A DNA stretch of 64,000 nucleotides from the NCBI RefSeq assembly GCF_900289145.1, contig NZ_OKQO01000005.1, positions 248,001 through 312,000 of the forward strand, read 5' to 3'. The translations under genes and the position numbers were made by a program. Under the pieces are notes generated by a model, which did no database searches, was not told the origin of the DNA, and saw only the letters and a program-made list of their open reading frames with translations. Each line of letters opens with the position of its first letter. Positions within the stretch are counted from its first letter, which is position 1. This document shows, piece after piece, positions 19,489 to 26,987 of this stretch. This DNA is from Neobittarella massiliensis (ex Bilen et al. 2018) (GTDB taxonomy: Bacteria > Bacillota > Clostridia > Oscillospirales > Ruminococcaceae).

Positions 19489-19929
19489 ATGAACTGTAAA
19501 AACTGTGGCAATATCATCCCCGACGGGGCGGCTTTCTGCACGGTGTGCGGCACCCCGGTGGAGCACGCGGAACAGGCCGGACAGAACACCGCCGGACAGG
19601 CGGCCGGCGCCACCTGTGCGGTGTGCGGCGCGGTGGTGCCCCCGGGCGCCAGCGTTTGCCCCAACTGCGGCACGGTGCTGCAGGGCGCGCCCATCCCGGC
19701 GGGCTACAAGCCCCGCAGCAAAGTGGTGGCGGCGCTGTTTGCCTTTTTGCTGGGCAGCTTTGGCATTCAGAACTTTTACCTGGGCTACACCAACAAGGCC
19801 ATCGTACAGCTGATACTGGGTATTTTGTGCTGTGGCACGGTATCGTACATCTGGTCGTTCATCGAGGGTATTTTGATTTTGACCGAGTCGATCAGCGTGG
19901 ACGGCAACGGCGTGCCGCTGGACCGGTAG
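19489..19929 (+). CDS. Double zinc-ribbon, TM2-domain membrane protein
   Basis: A 146-residue protein. Two four-cysteine zinc ribbons (CKNCG...CTVCG and CAVCG...CPNCG) are followed by a TM2 domain: two membrane helices (about 84-105 and 110-132) joined by the conserved FYLGYTNKAI turn. The role is unknown; such proteins are common in Clostridia. ATG 19489 follows GGGAG at 9 nt. The gene lies directly upstream of rnpB, which has its own promoter. Confidence 0.88.
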   Translation: MNCKNCGNIIPDGAAFCTVCGTPVEHAEQAGQNTAGQAAGATCAVCGAVVPPGASVCPNCGTVLQGAPIPAGYKPRSKVVAALFAFLLGSFGIQNFYLGYTNKAIVQLILGILCCGTVSYIWSFIEGILILTESISVDGNGVPLDR

Positions 19930-19934
19930 GTCAC

Positions 19935-19963
19935 TTGTAAAAAGCGCGCTGTTGTGCTAAAAT
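19935..19963 (+). promoter_or_regulatory. Promoter of rnpB
   Basis: TTGTAA (19935-19940) and TAAAAT (19958-19963), 17-bp spacing, with a TGC extension. Confidence 0.7.
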
Positions 19964-19981
19964 AGCAGGGCGCAGTTTTGC

Positions 19982-20342
19982 GCGGCGAGTAGACCATGTG
20001 GCGGCGCACACAGCCCGAAAGAGCGTGTGTGAGGAAAGTCCGAGCTCCGCAGGGCAGGGATAGCTGCTAACGGCAGCCGAAGGCGACTTTAGGGAAAGTG
20101 CAACAGAAAGAAACCGCCCCGGCCTTATGGCATGTGGGTAAGGATGGAAAGGCGAGGTAAGAGCTCACCAGCGCACAGGAGACTGTGCGGCTATGTAAAC
20201 CCTATCCGGAGCAACACCGCAATGGGGGCAGATACGGCTTGCCCGGCCGGCTCCCGACAAGGTGGCTGGAGCTGTGCGGCGACGCGCGGCCAAGATAGAT
20301 CGTCACTCAATACAGAACTCGGCTTATGGTTTAGTCGCCTAC
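19982..20342 (+). ncRNA. rnpB: RNase P RNA, class A
   Basis: Catalytic RNA that trims the 5' leader of tRNAs. The conserved GAGGAAAGTCCGAGC (20029 onward) and ACAGAAAGAAACCGCC (about 20103) elements are present, as are GGTAAGAGCTCACCAG (about 20156) and the 3' AGATAGAT...ACAGAACTCGGCTTA block. Helix P1 can be drawn between about 19984-19997 and 20326-20339. The P15-type stems and the length of about 360 nt point to class A (ancestral), not the Bacillus class B. Ends are estimated from P1. Confidence 0.95.
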
Positions 20343-20345
20343 TTG

Positions 20346-20380
20346 AAAAAAAAGCACCCGTATCGGGTGCTTTTTTATTT
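20346..20380. terminator. Bidirectional terminator of rnpB and the adjacent regulator
   Basis: AAAAGCACCCG pairs with CGGGTGCTTTT around a 3-nt loop. The T-run overlaps the stop codon of the leftward helix-turn-helix gene. Confidence 0.88.
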
Positions 20381-20602
20381 TGGCAAATGCTGTTTATCGC
20401 TCTCGGCGCGAACATATACCGCAATGTCTGACAGCGCACAGTCGAATATCTGGCACAGCTTATCTAGCGTGTGGGTGGTGACGGGTTGACCGGCCTGTAA
20501 GCGCTGCACAGTGGCATGGCTAAGGCCGTATTTCACCCGCAGGGTGTAGGTGGTCGCCCCTCTTTTGGCCATGGTCGCCCACAGTGGGTCATAGACGATC
20601 AT
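20375..20602 (-). CDS. Small Cro/CI-type helix-turn-helix protein (YozG-like)
   Basis: A 75-residue protein that is nearly all helix-turn-helix: LRVKYGLSHATVQRLQAGQPVTTHTLDKLCQIFDCALSDI. This resembles YozG/XRE proteins with an N-terminal MIVYDPLWATM cap. ATG 20602 has GGGGG 10 nt upstream. It is 66 bp after another XRE gene and ends in the rnpB terminator. Targets unknown. Confidence 0.8.
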   Translation of the reverse strand: MIVYDPLWATMAKRGATTYTLRVKYGLSHATVQRLQAGQPVTTHTLDKLCQIFDCALSDIAVYVRAESDKQHLPK

Positions 20603-20668
20603 TTCTCTGCATCCCCCTTACACAGGTGTGGGTAGTGGCGTCTTTTTGGCCATGGCCCTTGCCGCGGG

Positions 20669-20935
20669 TCACGGCCTGCGGCGGCTGCCGGGCAGGGTGA
20701 AGTTGAGCAGGTCGCCGGGGCGGATGTGCAGCGCGTCGGCGATGTTATAGAGCACCTCCAGCGAAAAGGGGTAGACGGTGCCGGGCGCTTCGATGGAACT
20801 GAGGTGGGAGCGGCTGATACCCGCTTTTTCGGCCAGCTGCTCCTGCGAGAGGCCCTGCATTTTGCGCAGGGCGGCGATAGCCAGCCCCAACTCGATAAAG
20901 CGGTCGCGGTTGTCAAAAGACACGTCCCGACCCAT
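20669..20935 (-). CDS. XRE-family helix-turn-helix regulator
   Basis: An 88-residue protein. GLAIAALRKMQGLSQEQLAEKAGISRSHLSSIEAPGTVYPFSLEVLYNIADALHIRPGDLL is a full five-helix XRE domain, with the recognition helix at about SRSHLSSIE. It starts at ATG 20935 behind AGGGGAGGGG. It is different from the four array members upstream, which share an acidic tail it lacks. Confidence 0.86.
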   Translation of the reverse strand: MGRDVSFDNRDRFIELGLAIAALRKMQGLSQEQLAEKAGISRSHLSSIEAPGTVYPFSLEVLYNIADALHIRPGDLLNFTLPGSRRRP

Positions 20936-21015
20936 GTATGCCCCTCCCCTCTTGTATCGTATGGTGTATATTATAGATTTTGTCAGGCTGCAATACAGTC
21001 TTATTTAATGTGCTA

Positions 21016-21044
21016 TTGACTAAAATATTGGGCAATGGTATCAT
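21016..21044 (+). promoter_or_regulatory. Possible promoter reading antisense into the regulator array
   Basis: TTGACT (21016-21021) and TATCAT (21039-21044) with 17-bp spacing point rightward, against the four leftward XRE genes that begin at 21089. No rightward coding sequence follows. Confidence 0.4.
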
Positions 21045-21088
21045 GAGAGCATGCTTTCCACGTTTAGCACAAATATCCACTATTTTTA

Positions 21089-21346
21089 CTACTCATCGGT
21101 ATCGTCCTCGAATGAGTAGTCGTTGAGGGCGGGGAAATCTAAGAATTCGGCCACGGTAAGGCCAAAGGCGTTGGCTACTTTAAGTAGTGTGGACAGCCGG
21201 GCATCACGCGTTTTTTGGCCCATGATGTTGTTGAGCGTAGAACGGGTGATACCGCTCATCTGCGACAGTTTGTAAATAGAAAAACTGCGCTGCCGGCAGA
21301 GAGTGCGGATGCGGTCGACTACGAGCGATGAGAGCTGATCTTTCAC
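21089..21346 (-). CDS. Array XRE protein 1 (last in transcription order)
   Basis: An 85-residue helix-turn-helix protein: RIRTLCRQRSFSIYKLSQMSG then the recognition segment ITRSTLNNIMGQKTRDARLS and helix LLKVANAFGLTVAEFLDFP, ending in the acidic YSFEDDTDE tail. The start is taken as GTG 21346, with AGG 8 nt upstream. A GTG 9 nt earlier is in frame but overlaps the ribosome site. It is almost identical to protein 2 at both ends but differs in the recognition helix and the following turn. Confidence 0.8.
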   Translation of the reverse strand: MKDQLSSLVVDRIRTLCRQRSFSIYKLSQMSGITRSTLNNIMGQKTRDARLSTLLKVANAFGLTVAEFLDFPALNDYSFEDDTDE

Positions 21347-21412
21347 GGTATTCACCTACCTGTTTATGGCTGCGTGGCAAAAGCCGATACAGCAGCGCTG
21401 CATCCGCTGTCG

Positions 21413-21670
21413 TCAGGCATCGGTATCGTCCTCGTACGAGTAGTCGTTGAGGGCGGGAAAGTCTAAAAATTCGGCCACGGTAAGGCCAAAGGCGTTGGCT
21501 ACCCGCACCAGCGTTTTAAGACTTGGATTAAAGGTATGGCGGCCCATGAGGTTATCGAGGGTGGACTGGGTGATGCCGCTCATCTGCGACAGTTTGTAAA
21601 TAGAAAAACCGCGCTGGCGGCAGAGAGTGCAGATGCGGTCGACTACGAGCGATGAGAGCTGGTCTTTCAC
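21413..21670 (-). CDS. Array XRE protein 2
   Basis: An 85-residue paralogue of array protein 1. N-terminus and C-terminus match protein 1 nearly residue for residue. The recognition segment reads ITQSTLDNLMGRHTFNPSLK, close to that of protein 4 (ISQSTLDNLVNRRTFNPRIK), which suggests mosaic exchange. The tail is YSYEDDTDA. GTG 21670 is used on the same grounds as for protein 1. Confidence 0.8.
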   Translation of the reverse strand: MKDQLSSLVVDRICTLCRQRGFSIYKLSQMSGITQSTLDNLMGRHTFNPSLKTLVRVANAFGLTVAEFLDFPALNDYSYEDDTDA

Positions 21671-21736
21671 AGTATTCACCTACCTGTTTATGGCTGCGTG
21701 GCAAAAGCCGATATAGCGGCGCTGCATCCGCTATCG

Positions 21737-21994
21737 TCAGGCATCGGTATCGTCCTCGTACGAGTAGTCGTTGAGGGCGGGGAAATCCAAGAATTCGGCC
21801 ACGGTAAGGCCAAAGGCGTTGGCTATCCGCACCAGCGTTTTAATACTCGGATAGGCGGAGCGGCGGTTCATAATGTTATCGAGCGTAGAGTCGGCAAGGC
21901 CACCCATCTGTGCCAACTGATAGATAGAAATACCGCGCTGGTGGCAGAGTTTTTGGATATGGGCGGCGATAAGCACCGAGATTGGGACTGGCAT
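21737..21994 (-). CDS. Array XRE protein 3
   Basis: An 85-residue paralogue whose N-terminus (MPVPISVLIAAHIQKLCHQRG) differs from proteins 1 and 2 while the last 30 residues equal protein 2. The recognition segment is LADSTLDNIMNRRSAYPSIK. Its ATG at 21994, with AGG 8 nt upstream, aligns with the GTG starts chosen for proteins 1 and 2 and supports them. Confidence 0.82.
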   Translation of the reverse strand: MPVPISVLIAAHIQKLCHQRGISIYQLAQMGGLADSTLDNIMNRRSAYPSIKTLVRIANAFGLTVAEFLDFPALNDYSYEDDTDA

Positions 21995-22060
21995 AGCAAT
22001 CACCTACTTACCATAACTGGATAGCAAAAAACAGATATAGCGGCGCTACATCTGTTTAGG

Positions 22061-22342
22061 TTATTCATCGGAATCGTCTTCATCGGAATCGTCTTCGAAA
22101 GAATAGTTGTTAATAGCGGGAAAGTTAAGAAATTCCGCCACCGTCATATTAAAAGCATTAGCGATTTTGTGTAGTGTTTTGATTCTTGGGTTAAATGTTC
22201 TTCTATTAACCAAGTTGTCGAGGGTAGACTGGCTAATATTGCTCATCCGCGCCAACTCATTAATAGATATTCTTTGCTGTTTGCAGAGCGATACTATGTG
22301 GTCAACAATAATTTGAGAATAAATTATGTTTGCCTTATCCAC
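22061..22342 (-). CDS. Array XRE protein 4 (first in transcription order, AT-rich)
   Basis: A 93-residue member: IVSLCKQQRISINELARMSNISQSTLDNLVNRRTFNPRIK then IANAFNMTVAEFLNFP and a doubled acidic tail (EDDSDEDDSDE). Its DNA is clearly more AT-rich than units 1-3. GTG 22342 is preferred, since AGGGG lies 10 nt upstream; a GTG 9 nt earlier is too close. It is followed by a good hairpin terminator (22024-22052) before unit 3, so the units may be separately transcribed. Confidence 0.82.
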   Translation of the reverse strand: MDKANIIYSQIIVDHIVSLCKQQRISINELARMSNISQSTLDNLVNRRTFNPRIKTLHKIANAFNMTVAEFLNFPAINNYSFEDDSDEDDSDE

Positions 22343-22376
22343 ATACTTCACACCCCTGCTAATATAAAAATACTAT

Positions 22377-22450
22377 CCCTATATATAGGGCTAATATTTT
22401 CATATTAGCAATAAATATACAGCCCTTTACTCGTATACGAGCAAAGGGCT
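22377..22450. promoter_or_regulatory. Three palindromes between divergent regulator genes
   Basis: CCCTATATATAGGG (22377-22390), GCTAATAT-TTTC-ATATTAGC (22390-22409) and a 30-bp near-perfect palindrome centred on CTCGTATACGAG (22421-22450, one mismatched pair). They lie between XRE protein 4 and the divergent gene at 22480, where operators for these proteins are expected. A minus-strand TTGCTA...TATATA pair overlaps them. Confidence 0.6.
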
Positions 22451-22479
22451 TAAAAATAAACAATAAAGGGAGAAAAACT

Positions 22480-22890
22480 ATGGAAAACGATCTATCTATC
22501 CTCACGGAGAGGCAACGGGAAGTATATCTTTTGCGGCAGCAGAGGCTGACCTGTAAGTGCATTGGCGAGGAGCTGCACCTATCGGTGAGCGCGGTGTCGC
22601 TCCACTTACGCAATGCGCAAAGGCGCTTTCGGCAGTACCAGGCCTTTCAGGAGGAGAAAAAGAGAGACGGTCAGACGGTGGCTTTTTCCATCAGCCGCAT
22701 AGAGTTGGCGCTCATTATCGAGGGGCTCGTGCTCTTAGGGGGAAAAATGCACCGGGAGATCGGCGGCCGCAACATCCGCAGTGACTGGCAGGGGCGTATG
22801 CCGTATAGAGCGCTTGCAGCCGACGCCCTGCTGACGCGGGCACAACTGGCGCTATATGGGAAAGTCATCCATACCGGCATATTGGAGTGA
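22480..22890 (+). CDS. Small helix-turn-helix protein, sigma region 4-like
   Basis: A 136-residue protein. Residues 8-50 (LTERQREVYLLRQQRLTCKCIGEELHLSVSAVSLHLRNAQRRF) match a sigma-70 region 4/LuxR-type helix-turn-helix. The C-terminal 80 residues are of no family I recognise. ATG 22480 follows AAAGGGAG. It is divergent from the XRE array, shares its palindromic intergenic region and has its own terminator. A role in controlling the array, or the reverse, is inference. Confidence 0.72.
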   Translation: MENDLSILTERQREVYLLRQQRLTCKCIGEELHLSVSAVSLHLRNAQRRFRQYQAFQEEKKRDGQTVAFSISRIELALIIEGLVLLGGKMHREIGGRNIRSDWQGRMPYRALAADALLTRAQLALYGKVIHTGILE

Positions 22891-22905
22891 CCGGCCACGC
22901 AAAAA

Positions 22906-22935
22906 GAAAGCCCTGTAAACTACAGGGCTTTCTCT
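22906..22935 (+). terminator. Terminator after the sigma region 4-like gene
   Basis: GAAAGCCCTGTA pairs with TACAGGGCTTTC around AAC, then TCTGTT. It can also serve the leftward DUF3788 gene only weakly. Confidence 0.75.
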
Positions 22936-22988
22936 GTTGACACGTGGGGCCTTGGCCGGCGCCAACTGTGCTGGCGGGACCAAAAGGC

Positions 22989-23426
22989 CTATTTGCGCTT
23001 GGGCGGCTTGGTGCGCACCAGCAGAAGCTGCTGCAGGCCGCTTAGGATGGCGGGGGTGGTGACCGCCACCATGAGCCAGCGGCTGCCGCGAAACGACTGG
23101 GTGGAGGAAAACAGCTCCTGAAGATAGGGGTCGGCACCGGCGAGGACGGCCTGCGCCTCGGGCTCGTCGCGGTCGCTGATGGCCACCAGACAGGTAAAAG
23201 AGCCCCGCTCGGGATAGAGGGTACAGACCGAACGGCTGCCCTTTTTGTACTTGACGTTCCAGCCCGGAGCCATGCCGCAGCGGCTAAAAAACAGCTGCGG
23301 CGACAGGCCGTAGGTATCTTTTATAAACTGCTGCAGCTGCGGCCACAGCGGGGTACCGATGTACTGGCTTATCTGCTGGGGGGTGGGGGCGGCGGTGGCG
23401 GGGTAGGTGTTGCTCCAGTCGCTCAT
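22989..23426 (-). CDS. DUF3788 family protein
   Basis: A 145-residue soluble protein with the DUF3788 layout: an N-terminal WPQLQQFIKDTYGLSPQLFF stretch, then GWNVKYKKGSRSVCTLYPERGSFTCLVAI. No catalytic function is known for the family. ATG 23426 follows AGGAGG at 6 nt. It is 54 bp downstream of a GNAT gene in the same direction. Confidence 0.75.
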   Translation of the reverse strand: MSDWSNTYPATAAPTPQQISQYIGTPLWPQLQQFIKDTYGLSPQLFFSRCGMAPGWNVKYKKGSRSVCTLYPERGSFTCLVAISDRDEPEAQAVLAGADPYLQELFSSTQSFRGSRWLMVAVTTPAILSGLQQLLLVRTKPPKRK

Positions 23427-23480
23427 GGGCTTCCTCCTGTTAAACGGGCCGGTACGGGCGTACCGGCGGTGGGGCCGCGC

Positions 23481-23921
23481 TCACAGCGGTCGCTGCATGG
23501 TGATGTGGGGCCAGCCGTCTTCTATAAAGGGGCTGCCGACAGCGGTATAGCCGCAGCGCTGGTAAAAGGGCTGCACCTGCACCTGGGCGTGCAGCTGGGC
23601 GGTTTTGGCGCCGGCGGCGCGCAGGCGGGCGTGTATCTCGTCCAGCAGGCGGGCGCCCAGGCCGGATCTGCGGTGGCTTTTGGCCACACAGATGCGGCCC
23701 ACGGTGTAGGTGCCGGGCCCGCCGGGAGCGGGAAAGGTACGGCCCACGGCGGCGGGGGTGCCGTCGGGCGCATAGAGGACCAGGTGCCAGGCGGTGTGGT
23801 CGATCTCATCGAGCTCGACTTCGCGGGCAAAGCCCTGTTCGTCGACGAATACCTGTAGGCGCAGGTCGTAGGCATCTTGCTGCTGGGGGGTGCCCTCGAC
23901 CCACTTGGCGATATATTCCAT
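23481..23921 (-). CDS. GNAT family N-acetyltransferase (ElaA-like)
   Basis: A 146-residue acetyltransferase. The start region RLQVFVDEQGFAREVELDEIDHTAWHLVLY and the acetyl-CoA loop RICVAKSHRRSGLGARLLDEI are typical of the ElaA/YitI-type GNAT group, followed by AQVQVQPFYQRCGYTAVGSPFIEDG. ATG 23921 follows AAGGAG at 8 nt; an upstream in-frame ATG would read through the bofA terminator. The substrate is unknown. Confidence 0.88.
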   Translation of the reverse strand: MEYIAKWVEGTPQQQDAYDLRLQVFVDEQGFAREVELDEIDHTAWHLVLYAPDGTPAAVGRTFPAPGGPGTYTVGRICVAKSHRRSGLGARLLDEIHARLRAAGAKTAQLHAQVQVQPFYQRCGYTAVGSPFIEDGWPHITMQRPL

Positions 23922-24036
23922 TGGCAGTGCTCCTTTTTTATGGGGTAGGTACAGTATACCGCACCGAGGCGGCCGGGCGCAACTGCCGCGCTGCTGCCTC
24001 TGCCCCCTGCTCCCCTGCCCTATTTTATGGCGCGGC

Positions 24037-24074
24037 AAAAGGGGCGTGTCCACAGCCGGACACGCCCCTTTTTT
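24037..24074. terminator. Terminator between bofA and the GNAT gene
   Basis: GGGGCGTGTCC pairs with GGACACGCCCC around a 6-nt loop, with AAAA before and T6 after. Confidence 0.9.
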
Positions 24075-24093
24075 GCACCGCTACACTACCTGG

Positions 24094-24360
24094 TCAGAGC
24101 TTAAAGATCAGCTTTAAAAACAACATGCCGGCCACGCCGGGCACCCCCAGCACCGCCGAGGCCCCGCAGGTAAAGAAATTAAAGCCGATGGTAGGGCCGA
24201 TAAACGGCGCCAGCACATTGAGCAGCAGCACCACGCAAATGCCCGAGAGCCCGGTAAACACCGCGGTGATACAGGGGTGCTGCCCCTTGGAAAAGGTGCG
24301 GGCCATCACCGCCACCACCACTATGGCAAGCGCCAACATGATCCACCGGTAGTATGCCAT
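24094..24360 (-). CDS. bofA: BofA-type inhibitor of pro-sigma-K processing
   Basis: An 88-residue membrane protein with three hydrophobic segments (about 5-22, 31-54 and 60-84). Length, GPTIGFNFFTCGASAVLGVPGVAGMLFL and position after a yaaL homologue all match BofA. In Bacillus BofA holds the SpoIVFB protease inactive in the forespore outer membrane until sigma-K activation. This is the main hint that the organism forms spores. It lies 30 bp after the yaaL homologue, probably in one operon. Confidence 0.85.
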   Translation of the reverse strand: MAYYRWIMLALAIVVVAVMARTFSKGQHPCITAVFTGLSGICVVLLLNVLAPFIGPTIGFNFFTCGASAVLGVPGVAGMLFLKLIFKL

Positions 24361-24390
24361 CTCGTCATCCCCCGTCTTTTTATTGTGGGG

Positions 24391-24669
24391 CTACTCCTGG
24401 CGCGGCAGCTGCCGGGCCTTTTGGTACAGGAAATCGAGCCGGTGCTCCAGCGCCTTGATCTCGTAAACGGCGGAGGTCACCAGTTCGCCTTCGCTGCTGT
24501 AGTCGAACCGATCGTGGGCCTGACACAGGCGCAGATTGGTCTCGGCGATGTCGTCTTGCAGCTGCTGGCGGGCGAGCTGGGCACTGCTGGGCGCGGTCTG
24601 CTGCCGCTGAGAAAGCAGCTGTTTAAGGCCGGCGAGGCGGCCGTCGATACGCGCTAAGATACCTTCCAT
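24391..24669 (-). CDS. DUF2508 family protein (YaaL homologue)
   Basis: A 92-residue, mostly helical soluble protein; QQLQDDIAETNLRLCQAHDRFDYSSEGELVTSAVYEIKALEHRLDFLYQKAR matches the DUF2508/YaaL family found upstream of bofA in many Firmicutes. The start is ATG 24669 with AAAGGAG 9 nt upstream; an ATG two codons earlier is only 3 nt from the site. Function unknown. Confidence 0.82.
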   Translation of the reverse strand: MEGILARIDGRLAGLKQLLSQRQQTAPSSAQLARQQLQDDIAETNLRLCQAHDRFDYSSEGELVTSAVYEIKALEHRLDFLYQKARQLPRQE

Positions 24670-24778
24670 AGCCATCCGCTCCTTTCGCCTGTGAGTTTGC
24701 CCCCTATACCTCCAGTTTATGCCGGTGCGGTTGGGATAAATACCCATTTTGGCCGGGAGGAGACGAAAAGACAGCACG

Positions 24779-24822
24779 AAAAAAACGGCCGCGCTCCCGG
24801 ATGGGGGCACGACCGCTTTTTT
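24779..24822 (-). terminator. Terminator after rnr
   Basis: On the minus strand a 9-bp stem with two G-T pairs (24815-24807 with 24794-24786) is followed by T7. Confidence 0.7.
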
Positions 24823-24887
24823 GCGGCCCGGGCGGCAGAGCGCCGGCGGGCAGAAATACAAAGATACTATACGCGCTGTGCAGCTGG

Positions 24888-26987
24888 TCAGACCAGGGCA
24901 AAATCGACCTGGCCCAGCGAGACGTTGGTGTTGGTGGTCTTGACGGTGATGGGGTCGCCGATGGAGATGGTCTTGCCGCCGGCGTGATCGACCAGCTTGA
25001 TATCGTCGACCAGCTCGTAATCGCTGCCCTCGATGGTGGCCAGGCGCACCAGTCCCTCACAGCTGTTCTCGAGCTGGACGTAGAAGCCGTAGGGGGCCAC
25101 GCCAGAGACGATACCGGGCATATCCTGCCCGATGAACTGCTGCATGTACTGGGCCTTGTAGGCGTCGTCACAGTCGCGCTCGGCCATCATGGCGTTTATT
25201 TCGCACTGGGTGGAGTGGGCGGAGGAATCGACCACGAAATCGTCGTACCGCGCCCTGATCTCGGAGGCCGGTACGCCGCTCAAAAAGTCGGTGATGATGC
25301 GGTGGATGGAGAGATCGGGGTAGCGGCGGATGGGCGAGGTGAAGTGGGCGTAATCGTCGAGCGACAGGCTGTAGTGGCCCAGGGGCTGCTCGCTGTACTT
25401 GGCTTTGGCCATGGAGCGCAGAACCATTTTATGGATGAGGATCTGCTCGGGTTTGCCGCGGGAGAGATCGAGGATCTCGGCCAGCTTTTTGGTGGGTACC
25501 CCGGCCTTGATGTCGGTGTAGGGGTAGCCGAAAGCCTTGAGGATGGTGCGCAGCGTCTCGAGTTTGATGCCGTCGGGATCTTCGTGTACGCGGTAGACAA
25601 AGGGCAGCTTGTTTTTGCGGCCCAGGTTGGCGGCACACTCGTTGGCGATGAGCATGAGCTCCTCGATGGCCTTTTCGGAGGCGCCGCGGTCGCGCACCAC
25701 GATATCGACGGGGTCGCCCTCTTCGTCCATGATGATCTTGCTCTCGTTGGACTCGATATTCATGGCGCCGCGGGCAAAGCGGTTGTCCTCGAGTATCTGG
25801 GCCAGCTGGCCCATGAGCTGCAAGCTGTCGATCACCTGGGCGTAGGCCTCTACGATGTCGGGACTGGCGGTGCCGTCGAGCAGGGCGTTGACCTCGCTGT
25901 AGGCGCACTTTTTGCGGGAGCGGATGATGGTCTTGGCAAAGCGGTAGTCTTTGATGCGGCCCTGCTCGTCGAGCTGGGCGATACAGGACAGGGCCAGGCG
26001 GTCCTCGTCGGGGTTAAGGGAGCAGACGCCGTTAGAGAGCTCTTTGGGCAGCATGGGCACTACCGAATTGGCGTAGTACACCGAGGTACCGCGCTCGAAG
26101 GCCTCGCTGTCGAGGGCGGTGTCGGGGCGGACGTAGTGGGACACGTCGGCGATGTGCACGCCCAGCTGATAGCCGTCGGCCGTTTTTTGCAGCGAGATGG
26201 CGTCGTCGATATCTTTGGTCTCTTTGCTGTCGATGGTGCAGATGACCCAGTCGCGCAGGTCCTCGCGGCCGGCGAAATCGTCGGGGCAGACGCCGCGCTC
26301 GAACACCTGGGCAGCCTCCTGCAGCGTCTCGGGCTCGAAGTTCAGTTTGATGTGGTTTTGGTGCAGGATGGCGTCGGCGCAGAACTTGGCGCGGCCGGAG
26401 TCGCCGAACACCCGCTCGATGGCGGCGATGTGGCCGAAGTGCTTGCGGCCCCGCACCACCAGTTTGACGAGCACCTTGTCGCCATCTTTGGCCTCGCCCA
26501 GGGTGGAGCGGCGGACCTTGATCTCGGTTTTGGGCATGCAGTCGAGCACCACGAAGCAGCTGTCGCCGGAGAGGTGCAGCACGCCGACAAAGGCGCCGTC
26601 GGGGTCGGGGATGACCTGGACGACTTCGCCCTCCAGCGACATGCCCACCCGGCCCGGGCGGGTGCGCAAGAGCACCTGCTCGCCGGTCATGGCGCCCATG
26701 AAGTAGCGGCCGGGAATGAAGACCTGGGTCTTCTCCTCGTCGTCGAGCTGGGCAAAGCCGAAGCTGCCGGCCACCTTGACGATCTCGCCGCGCTTGAGAT
26801 CCAGCCGCTCGGGCAGGGCAAAGCCCTGCTCGCCGAACAGCACCTGGCCGCTCTTTTCCATCTGGTCGAGACAGCTGCGGATCTGGGGCTTGGAAAAGCT
26901 GGCCGCACGGGTGCAGATCAGCTTGAGGGGGACGTAGGGGTTTTTGGTCTCGCGGAGTATTTTTTCTATCGTTTTTTGCAGTTTGAT
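24888..26987 (-). CDS. rnr: Ribonuclease R
   Basis: Processive 3'-to-5' exoribonuclease that degrades structured RNA and helps trans-translation. Order: N-terminal winged helix, two cold-shock domains, the RNB catalytic domain (IDSKETKDIDDAISL with the metal-binding aspartates, HIADVSHYVRP, HFTSPIRRYPDLSIHR) and a C-terminal S1 domain (GIVSGVAPYGFYVQLENSCEGLV). The first ATG (26861) has no ribosome site and would cut off the winged helix, whose coding continues in frame to 26987 without any ATG, GTG or TTG. The annotated start is ATC 26987 with AGGTG 7 nt upstream. A GTG at 26997 would join this frame if an A6 run held five A. secG lies upstream, as in Bacillus. Confidence 0.9.
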   Translation of the reverse strand: MKLQKTIEKILRETKNPYVPLKLICTRAASFSKPQIRSCLDQMEKSGQVLFGEQGFALPERLDLKRGEIVKVAGSFGFAQLDDEEKTQVFIPGRYFMGAMTGEQVLLRTRPGRVGMSLEGEVVQVIPDPDGAFVGVLHLSGDSCFVVLDCMPKTEIKVRRSTLGEAKDGDKVLVKLVVRGRKHFGHIAAIERVFGDSGRAKFCADAILHQNHIKLNFEPETLQEAAQVFERGVCPDDFAGREDLRDWVICTIDSKETKDIDDAISLQKTADGYQLGVHIADVSHYVRPDTALDSEAFERGTSVYYANSVVPMLPKELSNGVCSLNPDEDRLALSCIAQLDEQGRIKDYRFAKTIIRSRKKCAYSEVNALLDGTASPDIVEAYAQVIDSLQLMGQLAQILEDNRFARGAMNIESNESKIIMDEEGDPVDIVVRDRGASEKAIEELMLIANECAANLGRKNKLPFVYRVHEDPDGIKLETLRTILKAFGYPYTDIKAGVPTKKLAEILDLSRGKPEQILIHKMVLRSMAKAKYSEQPLGHYSLSLDDYAHFTSPIRRYPDLSIHRIITDFLSGVPASEIRARYDDFVVDSSAHSTQCEINAMMAERDCDDAYKAQYMQQFIGQDMPGIVSGVAPYGFYVQLENSCEGLVRLATIEGSDYELVDDIKLVDHAGGKTISIGDPITVKTTNTNVSLGQVDFALV

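Larger units (their letters stand above)
21089..22060 (-). repeat. Tandem 324-bp repeat units, each with one XRE gene
   Basis: Stop codons of four XRE genes lie at 21089, 21413, 21737 and 22061, each exactly 324 bp apart. The spacer is 57 bp each time. The three left units are close copies in the spacer, ribosome site and 3' coding half. The fourth gene (to 22342) is more AT-rich and divergent but keeps the spacing. Confidence 0.93.

Noticed and set aside
21089-22342. Regular repeats taken as a possible CRISPR array
   Set aside because: The unit is 324 bp and codes for a protein; there are no short repeats with unique spacers and no cas genes.
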